In this document: piece after piece, positions 1 to 9,230 of the stretch | How positions within the stretch are numbered: the first letter of the stretch is position 1 | Layout: each line of letters begins with the position of its first letter | Assembly: GCA_044598425.1 (NCBI GenBank) | Contig: CP172536.1 | Coordinates: forward strand, 496,001 to 560,000 | Reading direction: 5' to 3' | Length of the DNA stretch: 64,000 bases | Origin: JAEVLT01 sp044598425 | Lineage (GTDB): Bacteria > Bacillota > Bacilli > Bacillales > Cytobacillaceae | Translations under genes and position numbers: made by a program | Notes under the pieces: model-generated | Seen by the model: the letters and a program-made list of their open reading frames with translations, nothing else | The model's database searches: none | What the model was told of the DNA's origin: nothing

Positions 1-1796
1 AAATTAACGTAACAAATGAGCAATTTTTTTCTAAACAAATTCAACCGGGGAAACCCTCACTTTTGGTTCTTGAAGTAAACCCTGCATCGGAATGGACTAT
101 GACCGTTCAAGGACTCCTGCATGGTGAAGATTTACCATTTACTTCTCTTGGTATGGAAGCGGAAATCGAGAAATACCGTGAATTTTATCGATCTGTGATG
201 AATGGTTTTCATTTAAATTTGAACGGACCGGGTTCCAAATCAGTAGAGAAGTTCAATGATTTAGCGTGGTGGTATACACATAATATGCTTGTTCATTATT
301 CAGTCCCTCATGGACTGGAACAATACGGAGGAGCGGCTTGGGGTACCCGGGATGTCTGCCAAGGTCCGAGTGAGTATTTTCTTGCCACACAAAATTATGA
401 ATCAGTACGAGAAATTATAAAGGTCGTTTATTCACATCAATATGAGGATGACGGCAACTGGCCGCAGTGGTTCATGTTTGATCAATATTACAAGATCCAA
501 CAAGAGGATAGCCATGGCGATATCATTGTTTGGCCGTTAAAAGTATTGAGTGATTATCTATCCGTTACTAAGGATTTTCAAATTTTGAATGAGAAGGTTC
601 CTTTTACAAAGCGGGAAAGTTTCGAATTTACGGAAGAATTTGCGACTATTTATGAACATGCTAAAAAGGAAATTTCTTATATTCAGTCTCACTTCCTTCA
701 CAATACCTATTTATCATCCTACGGGGACGGGGACTGGGATGATACTCTGCAGCCGGCCAATTCGAATCTGAAGAAATATATGGCCAGTACATGGACAGTT
801 GCGCTTACTTACCAGGTTCTTCATCAGCTATCAAAGCTATTAGTTGAAGTTGATGAGGAGGAAGCAAAAGAACTTCAAGCTATAGCTAAAGGAATAGAGG
901 CGGATTTTAATCGTTTTATGCTGCAAACTGACGTTCTTCCTGGTTTTGTCTATATGGAAAAGCCCGGTGAAGCAGAGTTGATGCTTCATCCAAGTGACAA
1001 GAAAACAGGAATCCACTATCGTTTGCTTCCGATGAATCGAGGAATCATCTCAGAGCTTTTAACACCTGAAAAGGCGGAAGACCATTACCAAATTATTAAA
1101 GAGAAGCTGTTTCATCCGGATGGGGTTCGCCTCATGGATCGCCCGGCGAACTATGCTGGCGGTGTCAGCACCCACTTTAAACGTGCAGAACAAGCAGCGA
1201 ATTTTGGAAGAGAAATTGGCCTTCAATATGTTCATGCACATATTCGCTTTGTAGAAGCAATGGCGAAGCTAGGAAAGGCCGAAGAAGTTTGGAAAGGATT
1301 AGAGGTTATTAATCCAATCGGAATTCAGGAAGTTGTACCGAATGCTGAACGAAGGCAAAGCAACGCCTATTTTAGTAGCTCAGATGGTAAATTTAAAACC
1401 CGCTATGAGGCGCAGGAACAGTTTGAAAAACTTCGAAATGGCACTGTTCCTGTAAAAGGCGGCTGGCGCATTTATTCGAGCGGCCCAGGAATTTATATGA
1501 ATCAATTGATTACTAACTGTCTTGGTATCCGTTTAGATGGGGAGGATTTAATCATTGACCCGGTTCTCCCAAAACATCTTAATGGGTTAGAATTACAATT
1601 TAAATTGAAGAATCGGCAGGTTACCTTTATTTATCACATTGAGGGTCAAGCCGTCAAACAGGTTTCGGTCAACGGTTGTGAGGCTATTTTTGAACCCTTA
1701 CGTAACCGCTATCGGCAGACAGGGGTGCGAATTTCAAAACAGGTGCTTACTAATTTGTTAATAGATGCTGAAAATATATTCGAAATCTATATGTAA
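1..1796 (+). CDS. GH94 1,2-beta-oligoglucan phosphorylase, 3' part (5' end outside window)
   Basis: The reading frame is already open at base 1 with no stop before TTG 63, so this is the C-terminal ~600 residues of a longer enzyme. It resembles GH94 1,2-beta-oligoglucan phosphorylases (about 1100 aa), which phosphorolyse beta-1,2-glucooligosaccharides to glucose 1-phosphate in the cytoplasm. Visible are an (alpha/alpha)6-barrel region with WWYTHNMLVHYSVPHGLEQY and GTRDVCQGP, then GDGDWDDTLQPAN, the type of motif that carries the family's general-acid Asp, and a C-terminal beta domain. The family call rests on remembered similarity. The nearby LacI regulator and GH144-like secreted glucanase make a beta-1,2-glucan substrate likely. 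Another GH94 specificity remains possible. Confidence 0.75.
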   Translation, partial: INVTNEQFFSKQIQPGKPSLLVLEVNPASEWTMTVQGLLHGEDLPFTSLGMEAEIEKYREFYRSVMNGFHLNLNGPGSKSVEKFNDLAWWYTHNMLVHYSVPHGLEQYGGAAWGTRDVCQGPSEYFLATQNYESVREIIKVVYSHQYEDDGNWPQWFMFDQYYKIQQEDSHGDIIVWPLKVLSDYLSVTKDFQILNEKVPFTKRESFEFTEEFATIYEHAKKEISYIQSHFLHNTYLSSYGDGDWDDTLQPANSNLKKYMASTWTVALTYQVLHQLSKLLVEVDEEEAKELQAIAKGIEADFNRFMLQTDVLPGFVYMEKPGEAELMLHPSDKKTGIHYRLLPMNRGIISELLTPEKAEDHYQIIKEKLFHPDGVRLMDRPANYAGGVSTHFKRAEQAANFGREIGLQYVHAHIRFVEAMAKLGKAEEVWKGLEVINPIGIQEVVPNAERRQSNAYFSSSDGKFKTRYEAQEQFEKLRNGTVPVKGGWRIYSSGPGIYMNQLITNCLGIRLDGEDLIIDPVLPKHLNGLELQFKLKNRQVTFIYHIEGQAVKQVSVNGCEAIFEPLRNRYRQTGVRISKQVLTNLLIDAENIFEIYM

Positions 1797-1801
1797 TGGA
1801 G

Positions 1802-1837
1802 AGTGCCTCGGTCAAATAGTGGCCGCGGCTTTTTTCA
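1802..1837 (+). terminator. Rho-independent terminator after the GH94 gene
   Basis: A GCC-T-CGG / CCG-C-GGC stem is followed by TTTTTT about 10 bases after the stop codon of the GH94 gene. Confidence 0.6.
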
Positions 1838-1965
1838 TCTAAGCATTTTCATTTGAACATATCGACCTAAAGCAATATAGAATGATTGGCATTCATTTAA
1901 ATAAATTGTATTCAACATGGTACAATGTATAATAATCGCATGATGTATCGATAGGAGAGAACGTT

Positions 1966-2925
1966 GTGGTTAGTATAAAAGATATTGCTAAAAAGGCTGG
2001 TGTTTCGATTTCAACCGTTTCCTATGCCTTAAACGGTAACCCAAAGGTTACAGAAGAAACAGCGGCCAAAATTTTAGCTATTGCTAATGAATTGAATTAT
2101 ATCCCTAATGCAGCTGCTCGCTCATTAAAAAAACAGGAAACCAAAATTATTGGTGTTTTTCTTACTAATTATGGCGGTGCTTTTTACGGACAACTGCTTC
2201 AGGGAATGCAGGAAGCCCTAAGCCAGAAAGGTTATGAACTTATTGTTTGCAGCGGCCGGGAATCACATCGGTTTCTTCCGGAACGGATGATCGACGGAGC
2301 TATTGTTTTAGATGTTACTTTTTCAAGTGAGGAATTGTTGAACTATGCCAATAGGGGGCATAAATTAGTCGTGATGGATCGGGAACTAGATCATCCAAAT
2401 ATTAAACAAGTGCTTCTTGATAACAAGGCAGGGGCGACGTTAGCGATTGATTATTTAGTCGAAAAAGGCCACCAAAAGCTTTATGTCGTGACGGGACCCA
2501 ATTCCTCGTATGACTCTAATCAACGCCTTCAAGCTGCAAGGCAAGCTGTCAAACGATATGAGCATATTCAATATATCGAAATCGAAGGTAACTTTATTAA
2601 GCCGGCTGGTGAACGAGCCGCTGAACAAATTGTGAGAGAATATACAGAACCGGCAGCAGTCTTTTGCTTGAACGATGAGATGGCAATCGGGATGTATAAC
2701 TATTTGGGCAAAACAAATCATCGTGTTGGTGAACATATTCATATAATTGGTTTTGATAATATTGAGGTGGCTCAATATATACAGCCCCGGCTAGCCACCA
2801 TTGATTATTCTGAACAAAAATGGGGAGCCATGGCTGCTGAAAATTTGCTTAAATTATTGGTTGATGAATCCGTTGAAAATGAACGAATCTATGTAACATT
2901 AATTGAAGGAGATTCAGTAAACTAA
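1966..2925 (+). CDS. LacI-family transcriptional regulator
   Basis: This 319-aa protein has an N-terminal LacI helix-turn-helix (SIKDIAKKAGVSISTVSYAL) and hinge helix over roughly residues 1-58. A periplasmic-binding-protein-like sensor domain follows. The start is GTG 1966, preceded by AGGAGA at about 1953-1958. The gene stands alone between the GH94 phosphorylase and the convergent GH144-like glucanase. It is therefore the natural local repressor of beta-1,2-glucan use, and the palindrome at 4543-4572 has the CG-centred symmetry that LacI proteins bind. That pairing, and the effector (perhaps a beta-1,2-oligoglucan), are inference. Confidence 0.88.
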   Translation: MVSIKDIAKKAGVSISTVSYALNGNPKVTEETAAKILAIANELNYIPNAAARSLKKQETKIIGVFLTNYGGAFYGQLLQGMQEALSQKGYELIVCSGRESHRFLPERMIDGAIVLDVTFSSEELLNYANRGHKLVVMDRELDHPNIKQVLLDNKAGATLAIDYLVEKGHQKLYVVTGPNSSYDSNQRLQAARQAVKRYEHIQYIEIEGNFIKPAGERAAEQIVREYTEPAAVFCLNDEMAIGMYNYLGKTNHRVGEHIHIIGFDNIEVAQYIQPRLATIDYSEQKWGAMAAENLLKLLVDESVENERIYVTLIEGDSVN

Positions 2926-3042
2926 ATTTCGTATTAAAAAAGGGTCGGATGCATATACAGCTGCTGATCTTTTTTATGGGTAACCTGTATAATTAAGCTA
3001 GTAACTGCGCCTACTCTGGTTTCTGTGCTGTTAAACACTATG

Positions 3043-3091
3043 AAAAAACGCTATTCTTCTATGAAAATTTCACAGGAAAATAGCGTTTTTT
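3043..3091. terminator. Bidirectional terminator between convergent genes
   Basis: A 13-bp stem AAAAAACGCTATT / AATAGCGTTTTTT has A and T runs on both sides, so it can serve the LacI gene (+) and the glucanase gene (-). A weaker hairpin (AAAAAAGGGTC / GATCTTTTTT) lies at about 2935-2977, directly after the LacI gene. Confidence 0.75.
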
Positions 3092-3170
3092 GGTTTAGCT
3101 TTATTACTAAAAGGAACAAAGTTAGGAAATTAATATATCAAACAAGGTATACCAAAAATGATTATGTTTG

Positions 3171-4520
3171 TTAATTTCCAATTGAAAAAACTTCTTCACT
3201 CAAAAGATGCTGCGGCTGTTTACCAATATTATCTTTATTAAAATAATTACGGATGACGCCGTTTTTAACAAAGTTAGCAATGGATGTCATGATCATTCCT
3301 TGATCTAAAGAAAGATAAGCTTTTGCAACCTCTCCTGTTTGTACATTAACAGAATCATAGAATCCGTACTTCCCATAAGTGTTTAAGTCTTTTAGTGCGT
3401 GGATGTTCTTTATTACGGCTTCTGGTGCATATTCCAATGCAAGGAAAGAAGCATGTGGTGTGACAATACTGATATCATGGTAACCTGAAGTACCAAGAGG
3501 GGTTACACCCAATGCATCATAGCCGTTTGGTATTGCTGAGGGTGATATCCCCCAAGCAGGGTAGCCTTTGTCTTTGGCATATGTGATCTGGAGGCTAACA
3601 TAATTTTTATTATTTAAGCCAAGTCCATTAATACCAAGTTCTCTTTCCTTTAATACTAAACTTGGCATTAATGCTTCAAACATACTTCCGCCCCAACTCG
3701 GAACGTATTTTATTCCTTTGTAGCTATAATGACCTTCAAAAACTGGAATTCCATCATATATAACATTTTGTCCTTCAGGAACTTGACTTTGCCAATCCCA
3801 ATCTGCTGGTAACGTTCTGTACATTTTCCACCAATGATCTTCAGGTACATCTCCTTTTCCAATTGCAATGTAGCTTGCTACTCGAGGTTCAGTATAAAAC
3901 ATTCCAAAATGGTATGCCGTTAAAGAACCTTGAACTACATCATAACCTCCATGAAACTGACCAATAGCTGGGTCGTACAGGAGAGAATATTTCATGCTAG
4001 ACACCAACTTGCTAGTTTGATCATAAAATTCTGGAAATGCTTGCCCTACGGTTATAAGCCCAGCTGATAGCCAACCATTATCAACAGTAGAGATAAACTG
4101 CCCCCAGTCTGTTTTTAAAGATCCATTTGAAGTATAATACCAGTTGTAAAATAAACCGTTCCACTTTTTCATTTTTTGCAAAGTATCTAGGGTTGTTTGT
4201 ATTCTCTGAATGGCTTCACTTTTTGTAATAATCCCTAATTTATTTGCGGATATTGTGCTGAACAAATACATTGAAATGTTTGTAGGGGAAGTGTATTCAT
4301 GTTTTTCAGCTTTTCCTGTGTCATATCTGACTTCATCGACAGTTAAGCCGGTTCTAGGATCTGTAAAGTTCCTGTAAAACTGAAATGTTTTCTTGGCAAT
4401 AGCAATTAATTGCTCGTTTGTCGGCTTCTTATTACCATTATTTTCTGCATGAACAGTCGGTGAGACAGCAAAACTTACCAATAAAATTATCGCAACAAAA
4501 GAATGAATAAGACTTTTCAT
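3171..4520 (-). CDS. Secreted GH144-like endo-beta-1,2-glucanase
   Basis: This protein of about 449 aa starts MKSLIHSF and has a signal peptide (hydrophobic VAIILLVSFAV, probable cut after VHA). The start is ATG 4520: it sits 6 bases after GGGGAGGAAC, whereas the upstream in-frame ATG overlaps that ribosome site. The mature part looks like the glycoamylase-like (alpha/alpha)6 fold of GH144: ISTVDNGWLSAGL, GGSMFEALMPSLVL, YPAWGISPSA and TPHASFLALEY are typical patches. GH144 enzymes cut beta-1,2-glucan to oligosaccharides. These would feed the GH94 phosphorylase encoded nearby. Family assignment is by remembered pattern. PF10091 proteins of other specificity are the alternative. Confidence 0.72.
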   Translation of the reverse strand: MKSLIHSFVAIILLVSFAVSPTVHAENNGNKKPTNEQLIAIAKKTFQFYRNFTDPRTGLTVDEVRYDTGKAEKHEYTSPTNISMYLFSTISANKLGIITKSEAIQRIQTTLDTLQKMKKWNGLFYNWYYTSNGSLKTDWGQFISTVDNGWLSAGLITVGQAFPEFYDQTSKLVSSMKYSLLYDPAIGQFHGGYDVVQGSLTAYHFGMFYTEPRVASYIAIGKGDVPEDHWWKMYRTLPADWDWQSQVPEGQNVIYDGIPVFEGHYSYKGIKYVPSWGGSMFEALMPSLVLKERELGINGLGLNNKNYVSLQITYAKDKGYPAWGISPSAIPNGYDALGVTPLGTSGYHDISIVTPHASFLALEYAPEAVIKNIHALKDLNTYGKYGFYDSVNVQTGEVAKAYLSLDQGMIMTSIANFVKNGVIRNYFNKDNIGKQPQHLLSEEVFSIGN

Positions 4521-4542
4521 ATAGTTCCTCCCCATTAAAAAT

Positions 4543-4572
4543 TAATTTAATCGAAACGTTTCGATTAAATTA
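4543..4572. promoter_or_regulatory. 30-bp perfect palindromic operator (LacI type)
   Basis: Two 15-base arms, the left reading TAATTTAATCGAAAC, form an uninterrupted palindrome centred on C|G between 4557 and 4558. It lies 23 bases upstream of the glucanase start. A CG-centred palindrome of this kind is characteristic of LacI-family operators. The LacI gene at 1966-2925 is the nearest candidate. Confidence 0.75.
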
Positions 4573-4599
4573 TAATTTTATTGAAAGTGATTGTAAACA

Positions 4600-5150
4600 C
4601 TTTTTTTGGAAAAGTTTGAATTATAACACTATGACCTTATTTTAAAGAAATTTTGAAGCCCGCAATAAGATTATATTTAACTTGACACAATAGTTTTGTA
4701 TAAATTGAATGAAAATTCTATCTATATATCTTATCTTGTACTGAGCCAAAAGAGTTAACCTTCCAATAAGGGTGGATCCATTCATTTGGTTTCAATTTAC
4801 AAATTTACTAGATTGTCACCGACAATTTTTTCTATATGGAACGGATTCTCCCTTGATTTTTCGAATTCAAATATATTTAAATGGTTATCAAAGGATTAAA
4901 AATGATGTTAATCTTTCAGAAATTCGAGGGGACATTTTTATCCCGTCAATTATTTAATAAAATTAACTGCGACACGCACTCCACATTGTTTAGATGGATG
5001 ATCGCAGAAACAACAATGTGGAGAAATAGATCTGTCCCTCCGATGTCCATCTTAAAATGATAAAATGAAAAGTTAGTAAATAAAATAGGGCGGAGGTAAT
5101 TGTTAATGAAATGATCTGATGTTCGTCAGCATTTTCCACATCGATGCCTC
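4600..5150. other. Gene-poor stretch
   Basis: I find no convincing gene here. The sequence is AT-rich, and the short open frames (for example 4772-4957) lack ribosome sites and protein-like composition. An imperfect inverted pair around CCACATTGTT (4981-4990) and AACAATGTGG (5011-5020) flanks 20 bases and may form a hairpin. Confidence 0.4.
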
Positions 5151-5365
5151 CTAGTGGAAGCATTAAAATCCGAAACAAGAGGTAATGAAAGAGTCATTGA
5201 AGAGATGTCAGTAATTGATGATTTTGTGAATGGAAATGCGGCTGGAAAGTGTATAAAAAACTACATGCTGAAAACCAAACCCGTGAATTATATATTTTTC
5301 ACACGAATAATGAAAAAATAAAGGTCATTGAGCAGCAGTATAGAGGGGCGCGCAGAAAAGTATGA
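5151..5365 (+). pseudogene. C-terminal remnant of an unidentified gene
   Basis: One frame reads VEALKSETRGNERVIEEM then DDFVNGNAAG. A second frame continues with WKVYKKLHAENQTRELYIFH and ends QQYRGARRKV. The two read as one protein interrupted by a frameshift near 5243. The stop overlaps the next start as ATGA at 5362-5365, the usual sign of translational coupling, so it was probably co-transcribed with the retropepsin-like gene. I do not recognise the family. Confidence 0.4.
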
Positions 5366-5739
5366 AATTTGAAGTGGATGATCATTTACCTCTTGTTTCT
5401 GTTGAGATCGTATATAATGAAAAGAAAAAGACATTTAGTAATGTCTTGCTGGATACGGGTTGTTCTTCAACCATATTGGATGCGGATTTATACGAAGAAA
5501 TTGGACTATTCCACGATTTAGAAAATTCGGTAACACGAAAGATGTACGGAATGGATGGTACCGAAATCTGTATTGAACAAAAAGTGAGCGGGATGATGAT
5601 AGACAAGTTTCAATTAAATGATTTTGCTATACAGCTCGGTGATGTTAGAGAGATGCATGGTTTTGACGGAATTATCGGGAGTAGTTTCTTTGTATGTAAG
5701 AAACTAATCATTGACATTAACAAAATGGAAGTTCGATAA
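5362..5739 (+). CDS. Retropepsin-like aspartic protease domain protein
   Basis: This 125-aa, single-domain protein has the active-site motif LLDTGCSSTILD at about residues 30-41 and the closing GFDGIIGSSFF at about 99-109, the two hallmarks of retropepsin-like folds. It has no signal peptide or membrane segment. A single DTG copy means it would act as a homodimer, as retroviral proteases do. Its ATG overlaps the stop of the upstream remnant. Bacterial single-domain retropepsins are widespread, and most have no known substrate. Confidence 0.7.
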   Translation: MKFEVDDHLPLVSVEIVYNEKKKTFSNVLLDTGCSSTILDADLYEEIGLFHDLENSVTRKMYGMDGTEICIEQKVSGMMIDKFQLNDFAIQLGDVREMHGFDGIIGSSFFVCKKLIIDINKMEVR

Positions 5740-5899
5740 AAGCGAGGTAAGTTGACGGCTCTTAACCTGCAAAGGAAAAGGCCGGCTGAGCTTCTTTGCT
5801 TGGTCGCACGGTGAACAAATGCCACTTTACCTTACCTGTTCGAAAGGTGAAACGCAAGTATCATCCACTGCCGTAATCAAAAAATGGGGGAGAATTTTT

Positions 5900-7093
5900 A
5901 TGCAAACACTATTTATCGAAAAAGTTGAACCTTTTATAAACAATGGAGACAGTGTCGTCCGGGATTTTGCTGTAAGCTTGCTGGAGAAGAGTTATCAAGC
6001 AAGGGAACAGACGCTACCGCTTGTTTTAGAGGCTAATAAAAACCGCAAGAAGATGTCTCTTCGCAATCTACCGCTTGCTTATGCAATCGAATTTCCGATG
6101 ACAGAAAAAATGTTTATGGAACTGCTTCAACAAGTTAAAATGTACTTAAAAACATCGGAGGACTATCGGACTGCCATTGTACTAATTATGAATAGTCCTG
6201 TTGAATATCTGCAACGGTATAAAGAAGAGATTGAACAATTGTTAAACATCAAGCAAAAAGAATTACTTAAAGAATTATTAACGCTTGCTTCAATGTCGAC
6301 AAGTGATCTTTTTGCAGAATTAACTACGTATGCTAATCAATTGGGAGCAAACTACAATAGCAGGACTTTTCAAATTGCAAGAAAAGTAATTGAGATTTTA
6401 TCCTCGCGTAAGGATTGGGATCGGGAAAAAGTAGAAAAGGTATTGGAACAGGAATTACAGCAGGATTTTGTTTCGATTGGTGGAATCTTTTTTGTGATGC
6501 TTTGCGGCGAAGAAAGAATGGGGCTGCTAACAAATGTTTTGGTGAAACTTCTTTTTAAAGATTTGGATCAGGATTTGTTAGTGGAGGAGGCGATAAAAGC
6601 TTTAATTAAAATTGGGACAAACGAGGTAATTGACCTAGTTTCACCATTCGTAAATGATGAGGAAACGGATCCTTTTGCATTAGATGTCCTTAAAGAGATA
6701 AAAAGTGGCTATGCCGAAGAAGTATTGTTGCAGTTAATTGAAGAGGTAGAGATCGAACCCGTACGATCATTAATTGCTGATGCGTTATGCCGGCAACTTT
6801 CAGTAAAAGCCATACCCATAGTAGAAAGCATTATAGATGGGGAATACGCATCTTGGTATGTGGATCTCCAAGAGTCTCTTTACTGCAACTGTGTGATAAA
6901 TGGAATTGATCATCCAAAACTTGAACAATGGCGGGACGAGATTGATGAAAAGGTTTGGTCGGAAGAGGATACGGATTTTATGCCAATGACAACCAAGAAA
7001 GTGCAACCGATTCGAACAGAGCCGAAAGTAGGCAGAAATGATCCTTGTCCATGTGGAAGTGGAAAAAAATATAAGAAGTGCTGCGGAAAATAG
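5900..7093 (+). CDS. HEAT-like repeat protein with C-terminal SEC-C zinc motif
   Basis: This protein of about 397 aa is mostly helical, with repeated amphipathic helices resembling HEAT/ARM-type repeats. It ends in VGRNDPCPCGSGKKYKKCCG, the SEC-C zinc-binding motif shared with SecA tails. ATG 5900 is preferred because GGGGGAG lies just ahead; an in-frame extension to 5819 has no ribosome site. The molecular role is unknown. SEC-C tails often bind ribosomes or partner proteins. Confidence 0.75.
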   Translation: MQTLFIEKVEPFINNGDSVVRDFAVSLLEKSYQAREQTLPLVLEANKNRKKMSLRNLPLAYAIEFPMTEKMFMELLQQVKMYLKTSEDYRTAIVLIMNSPVEYLQRYKEEIEQLLNIKQKELLKELLTLASMSTSDLFAELTTYANQLGANYNSRTFQIARKVIEILSSRKDWDREKVEKVLEQELQQDFVSIGGIFFVMLCGEERMGLLTNVLVKLLFKDLDQDLLVEEAIKALIKIGTNEVIDLVSPFVNDEETDPFALDVLKEIKSGYAEEVLLQLIEEVEIEPVRSLIADALCRQLSVKAIPIVESIIDGEYASWYVDLQESLYCNCVINGIDHPKLEQWRDEIDEKVWSEEDTDFMPMTTKKVQPIRTEPKVGRNDPCPCGSGKKYKKCCGK

Positions 7094-7386
7094 TTTTTAT
7101 ATAGATAGTAATAAAGATCTCCTAGTGGTTTGCTCGTGCGGGCATTTTGTCCAATACAAGATGGTCAGTTGCATGCAATACTGGTTTCGCAAATTAAAGG
7201 TGAATTTTCACAAATATACTGTTTGTTATCTCAAATAACTAGGGGGATTTTAAAAAAAAATAACTACAGGGGACTATAGCCCGTCTAATGGGATGATCCC
7301 CTTTTATTTGGAAAAAAGAATTAAATCTTTCTAAAAAATGTACACCTTTGATCCCTTTTCAGATTGTTATTTCCTTCACGGCAGGA
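7094..7386. terminator. Intergenic stretch with a probable terminator at 7268-7305
   Basis: The stretch has no convincing gene. An AGGGGA ... TCCCCTTTT hairpin with an inner GCCC/GGG element (7268-7305) lies between the convergent SEC-C and pckA genes and could end either transcript. Confidence 0.45.
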
Positions 7387-8931
7387 TCATTCTTTCGCTA
7401 ATTTGTCAAAGTTCTTTTTAAAGCGATCTGCCAATTCATTCGCCTGCAGATCATAAGCAAGTTTATCTTCCCAAGTGTTGCGTGGATTTAAAACATTCCA
7501 CGGTACCCCTGGACAAAATTCTGGTATAAAGAGGCCGAAAATCGGATCAGGGTTAAATGTGAATTTTTCTAATTCGCCTGTTATCGCAGCTGTAATCATT
7601 GCGCGGGTAAACTGTAAATTCATCCGCTTCCCTACGCCATATGGACCGCCGCTCCATCCGGTATTAACGAGGTAAACTTTCGTATTGTATTGGTCAATTT
7701 TTTCACCGAGGAGTTTGGCGTAAACACTTGGCCTTAATGGTAAAAAAGGGGCTCCAAAGCAAGTGGAAAAAGTAGCTTCCGGTTTCGTAATCCCCCTTTC
7801 TGTTCCAGCGAGCTTGCTTGTATAGCCGGAAAGAAAATGGTACATTGCCTGCTCTTTCGTAAGTTTTGCAATCGGCGGCAATACTCCAAAAGCATCAGCA
7901 GTCAGAAAGATTATGACGTTCGGATGTCCGGCAAAACTGGGGACAACGGCATTTTCAATATGATCAATGGGATATGCGACGCGGGTATTTTCGGTTAAGC
8001 TCGTATCATCGTAATCCGGTTCCCTCGTTTCTTCATTCATCGGAACGTTTTCAAGTACGGCTCCAAAACGAACGCTATTGTAGATTTGCGGTTCACTTTC
8101 TACTGTTAAATGGATACACTTTGCATAACAGCCGCCTTCGATGTTGAATACACCCGCATCACACCAGCCATGTTCATCATCACCAATTAAATAGCGGTTT
8201 GGATCGGCGGATAATGTAGTTTTTCCTGTTCCTGAAAGTCCAAAGAAAAGGGCGACATCGCCTGCTTTACCGACGTTTGCCGAACAATGCATCGGAAGAA
8301 CGTTCTTTTCCGGAAGAATCGTATTCATCACGCTAAAAATCGATTTTTTCATTTCGCCCGCGTATTCTGTGCCGCCAATTAAAACGAGTTTTTTTTCATA
8401 GTTAACGATAATAAACGTTTCAGATTTTGTTCCGTGCAGGGCGGGATCCGCATGGAATCCGGGAGCAGAGACAATCGTAAACTCGGGGTGATGATGCTTT
8501 ACGTCTTTTGTTGTTGGACGAATAAAGAGCTGATGGGCAAATAAATTATGCCAGGCATATTCATTTACAACCATAATTGGCAGACGAAATAAAGCGTTTG
8601 CACCGGCAAAACCATCAAATACAAAAATTTCTTTTTCACGTAAATAAGAAAGGACATCATGATAAAGGAGGTCAAATTTTTCTGTTTCGAAAGGCTGATT
8701 TACGTTTCCCCAGGCTATTTTGTCCGCGAACAATGTTCCAGATACAATGAATTTGTCTTTTGGAGATCGTCCTGTATATTTTCCGGTCGTCACTCTCAAT
8801 GCACCTGTGTTTGTTAGTTCTCCTTCGCCGCGCTTGATTGCTGTTTCAATTAGCTGCGGCACAGACAAATTACGATAGACAGCAGAGCCCTCCAATACTT
8901 CCTCAAGGGTTATAGCATTTTTTGTTTTCAT
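7387..8931 (-). CDS. pckA: Phosphoenolpyruvate carboxykinase (ATP)
   Basis: This 514-aa enzyme converts oxaloacetate plus ATP to phosphoenolpyruvate plus CO2, the first committed step of gluconeogenesis. It carries RVTTGKYTGRSPKDKFIV near residues 46-63, the kinase P-loop GLSGTGKTTLSADP at 231-244 and the metal-site DDEHGW just after. The length is close to the usual ~525 aa, so it looks complete. A ribosome site (AGGTGG on the minus strand) precedes the ATG. A palindromic Rex-type operator at 9001-9022 covers the promoter region. This predicts repression when NAD+ is high and release when NADH builds up. CcpN control, known in B. subtilis, cannot be judged here. Confidence 0.97.
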   Translation of the reverse strand: MKTKNAITLEEVLEGSAVYRNLSVPQLIETAIKRGEGELTNTGALRVTTGKYTGRSPKDKFIVSGTLFADKIAWGNVNQPFETEKFDLLYHDVLSYLREKEIFVFDGFAGANALFRLPIMVVNEYAWHNLFAHQLFIRPTTKDVKHHHPEFTIVSAPGFHADPALHGTKSETFIIVNYEKKLVLIGGTEYAGEMKKSIFSVMNTILPEKNVLPMHCSANVGKAGDVALFFGLSGTGKTTLSADPNRYLIGDDEHGWCDAGVFNIEGGCYAKCIHLTVESEPQIYNSVRFGAVLENVPMNEETREPDYDDTSLTENTRVAYPIDHIENAVVPSFAGHPNVIIFLTADAFGVLPPIAKLTKEQAMYHFLSGYTSKLAGTERGITKPEATFSTCFGAPFLPLRPSVYAKLLGEKIDQYNTKVYLVNTGWSGGPYGVGKRMNLQFTRAMITAAITGELEKFTFNPDPIFGLFIPEFCPGVPWNVLNPRNTWEDKLAYDLQANELADRFKKNFDKLAKE

Positions 8932-8978
8932 AAAACTCCACCTCTTTTTATTGAGTCGGTAAAACCTTTCTTGAAAAA

Positions 8979-9022
8979 ATTATATGCTAAAAACCTGAAT
9001 ATTTGTGAAGTTTTTCACAAAT
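8979..9022 (-). promoter_or_regulatory. pckA promoter with Rex-type operator
   Basis: On the minus strand TATAAT (8979-8984) is a -10 box. Upstream, ATTTGTGAA-GTTT-TTCACAAAT (9001-9022) is a perfect palindrome matching the Rex consensus TTGTGAANNNNTTCACAA and covers the expected -35 position. A further half-site TTCACAAAC lies at 9025-9033. Confidence 0.8.
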
Positions 9023-9188
9023 ATTCACAAACACTTCAAAATTAAAAGTGAAAAAAGGAAGGGACTTAATCAAAAGGAGGAAAACTTTCTAAAGATAGAG
9101 AACTTATCAATCGGGTTGATTACTATGTTTTAGAAATAAAGTCACTAATGATCGTTTAAATCAAAGGTACGTAAGATTTTGGGAAAAG

Positions 9189-9222
9189 GCTGAGAAAAGG
9201 AAGGTTTTTTCCTTTTTTCAGC
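9189..9222 (-). terminator. Terminator of the small membrane-protein gene
   Basis: A 14-base arm GCTGAGAAAAGGAA pairs with TTCCTTTTTTCAGC (one wobble), followed by TTTT on the minus strand, directly after the stop of the 9231-9545 gene. Confidence 0.7.
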
Positions 9223-9230
9223 CAGTTGTC

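Noticed and set aside
4772..4957. Open frame of 61 codons upstream of the glucanase operator
   Set aside because: No ribosome site and no recognisable protein pattern in AT-rich DNA.
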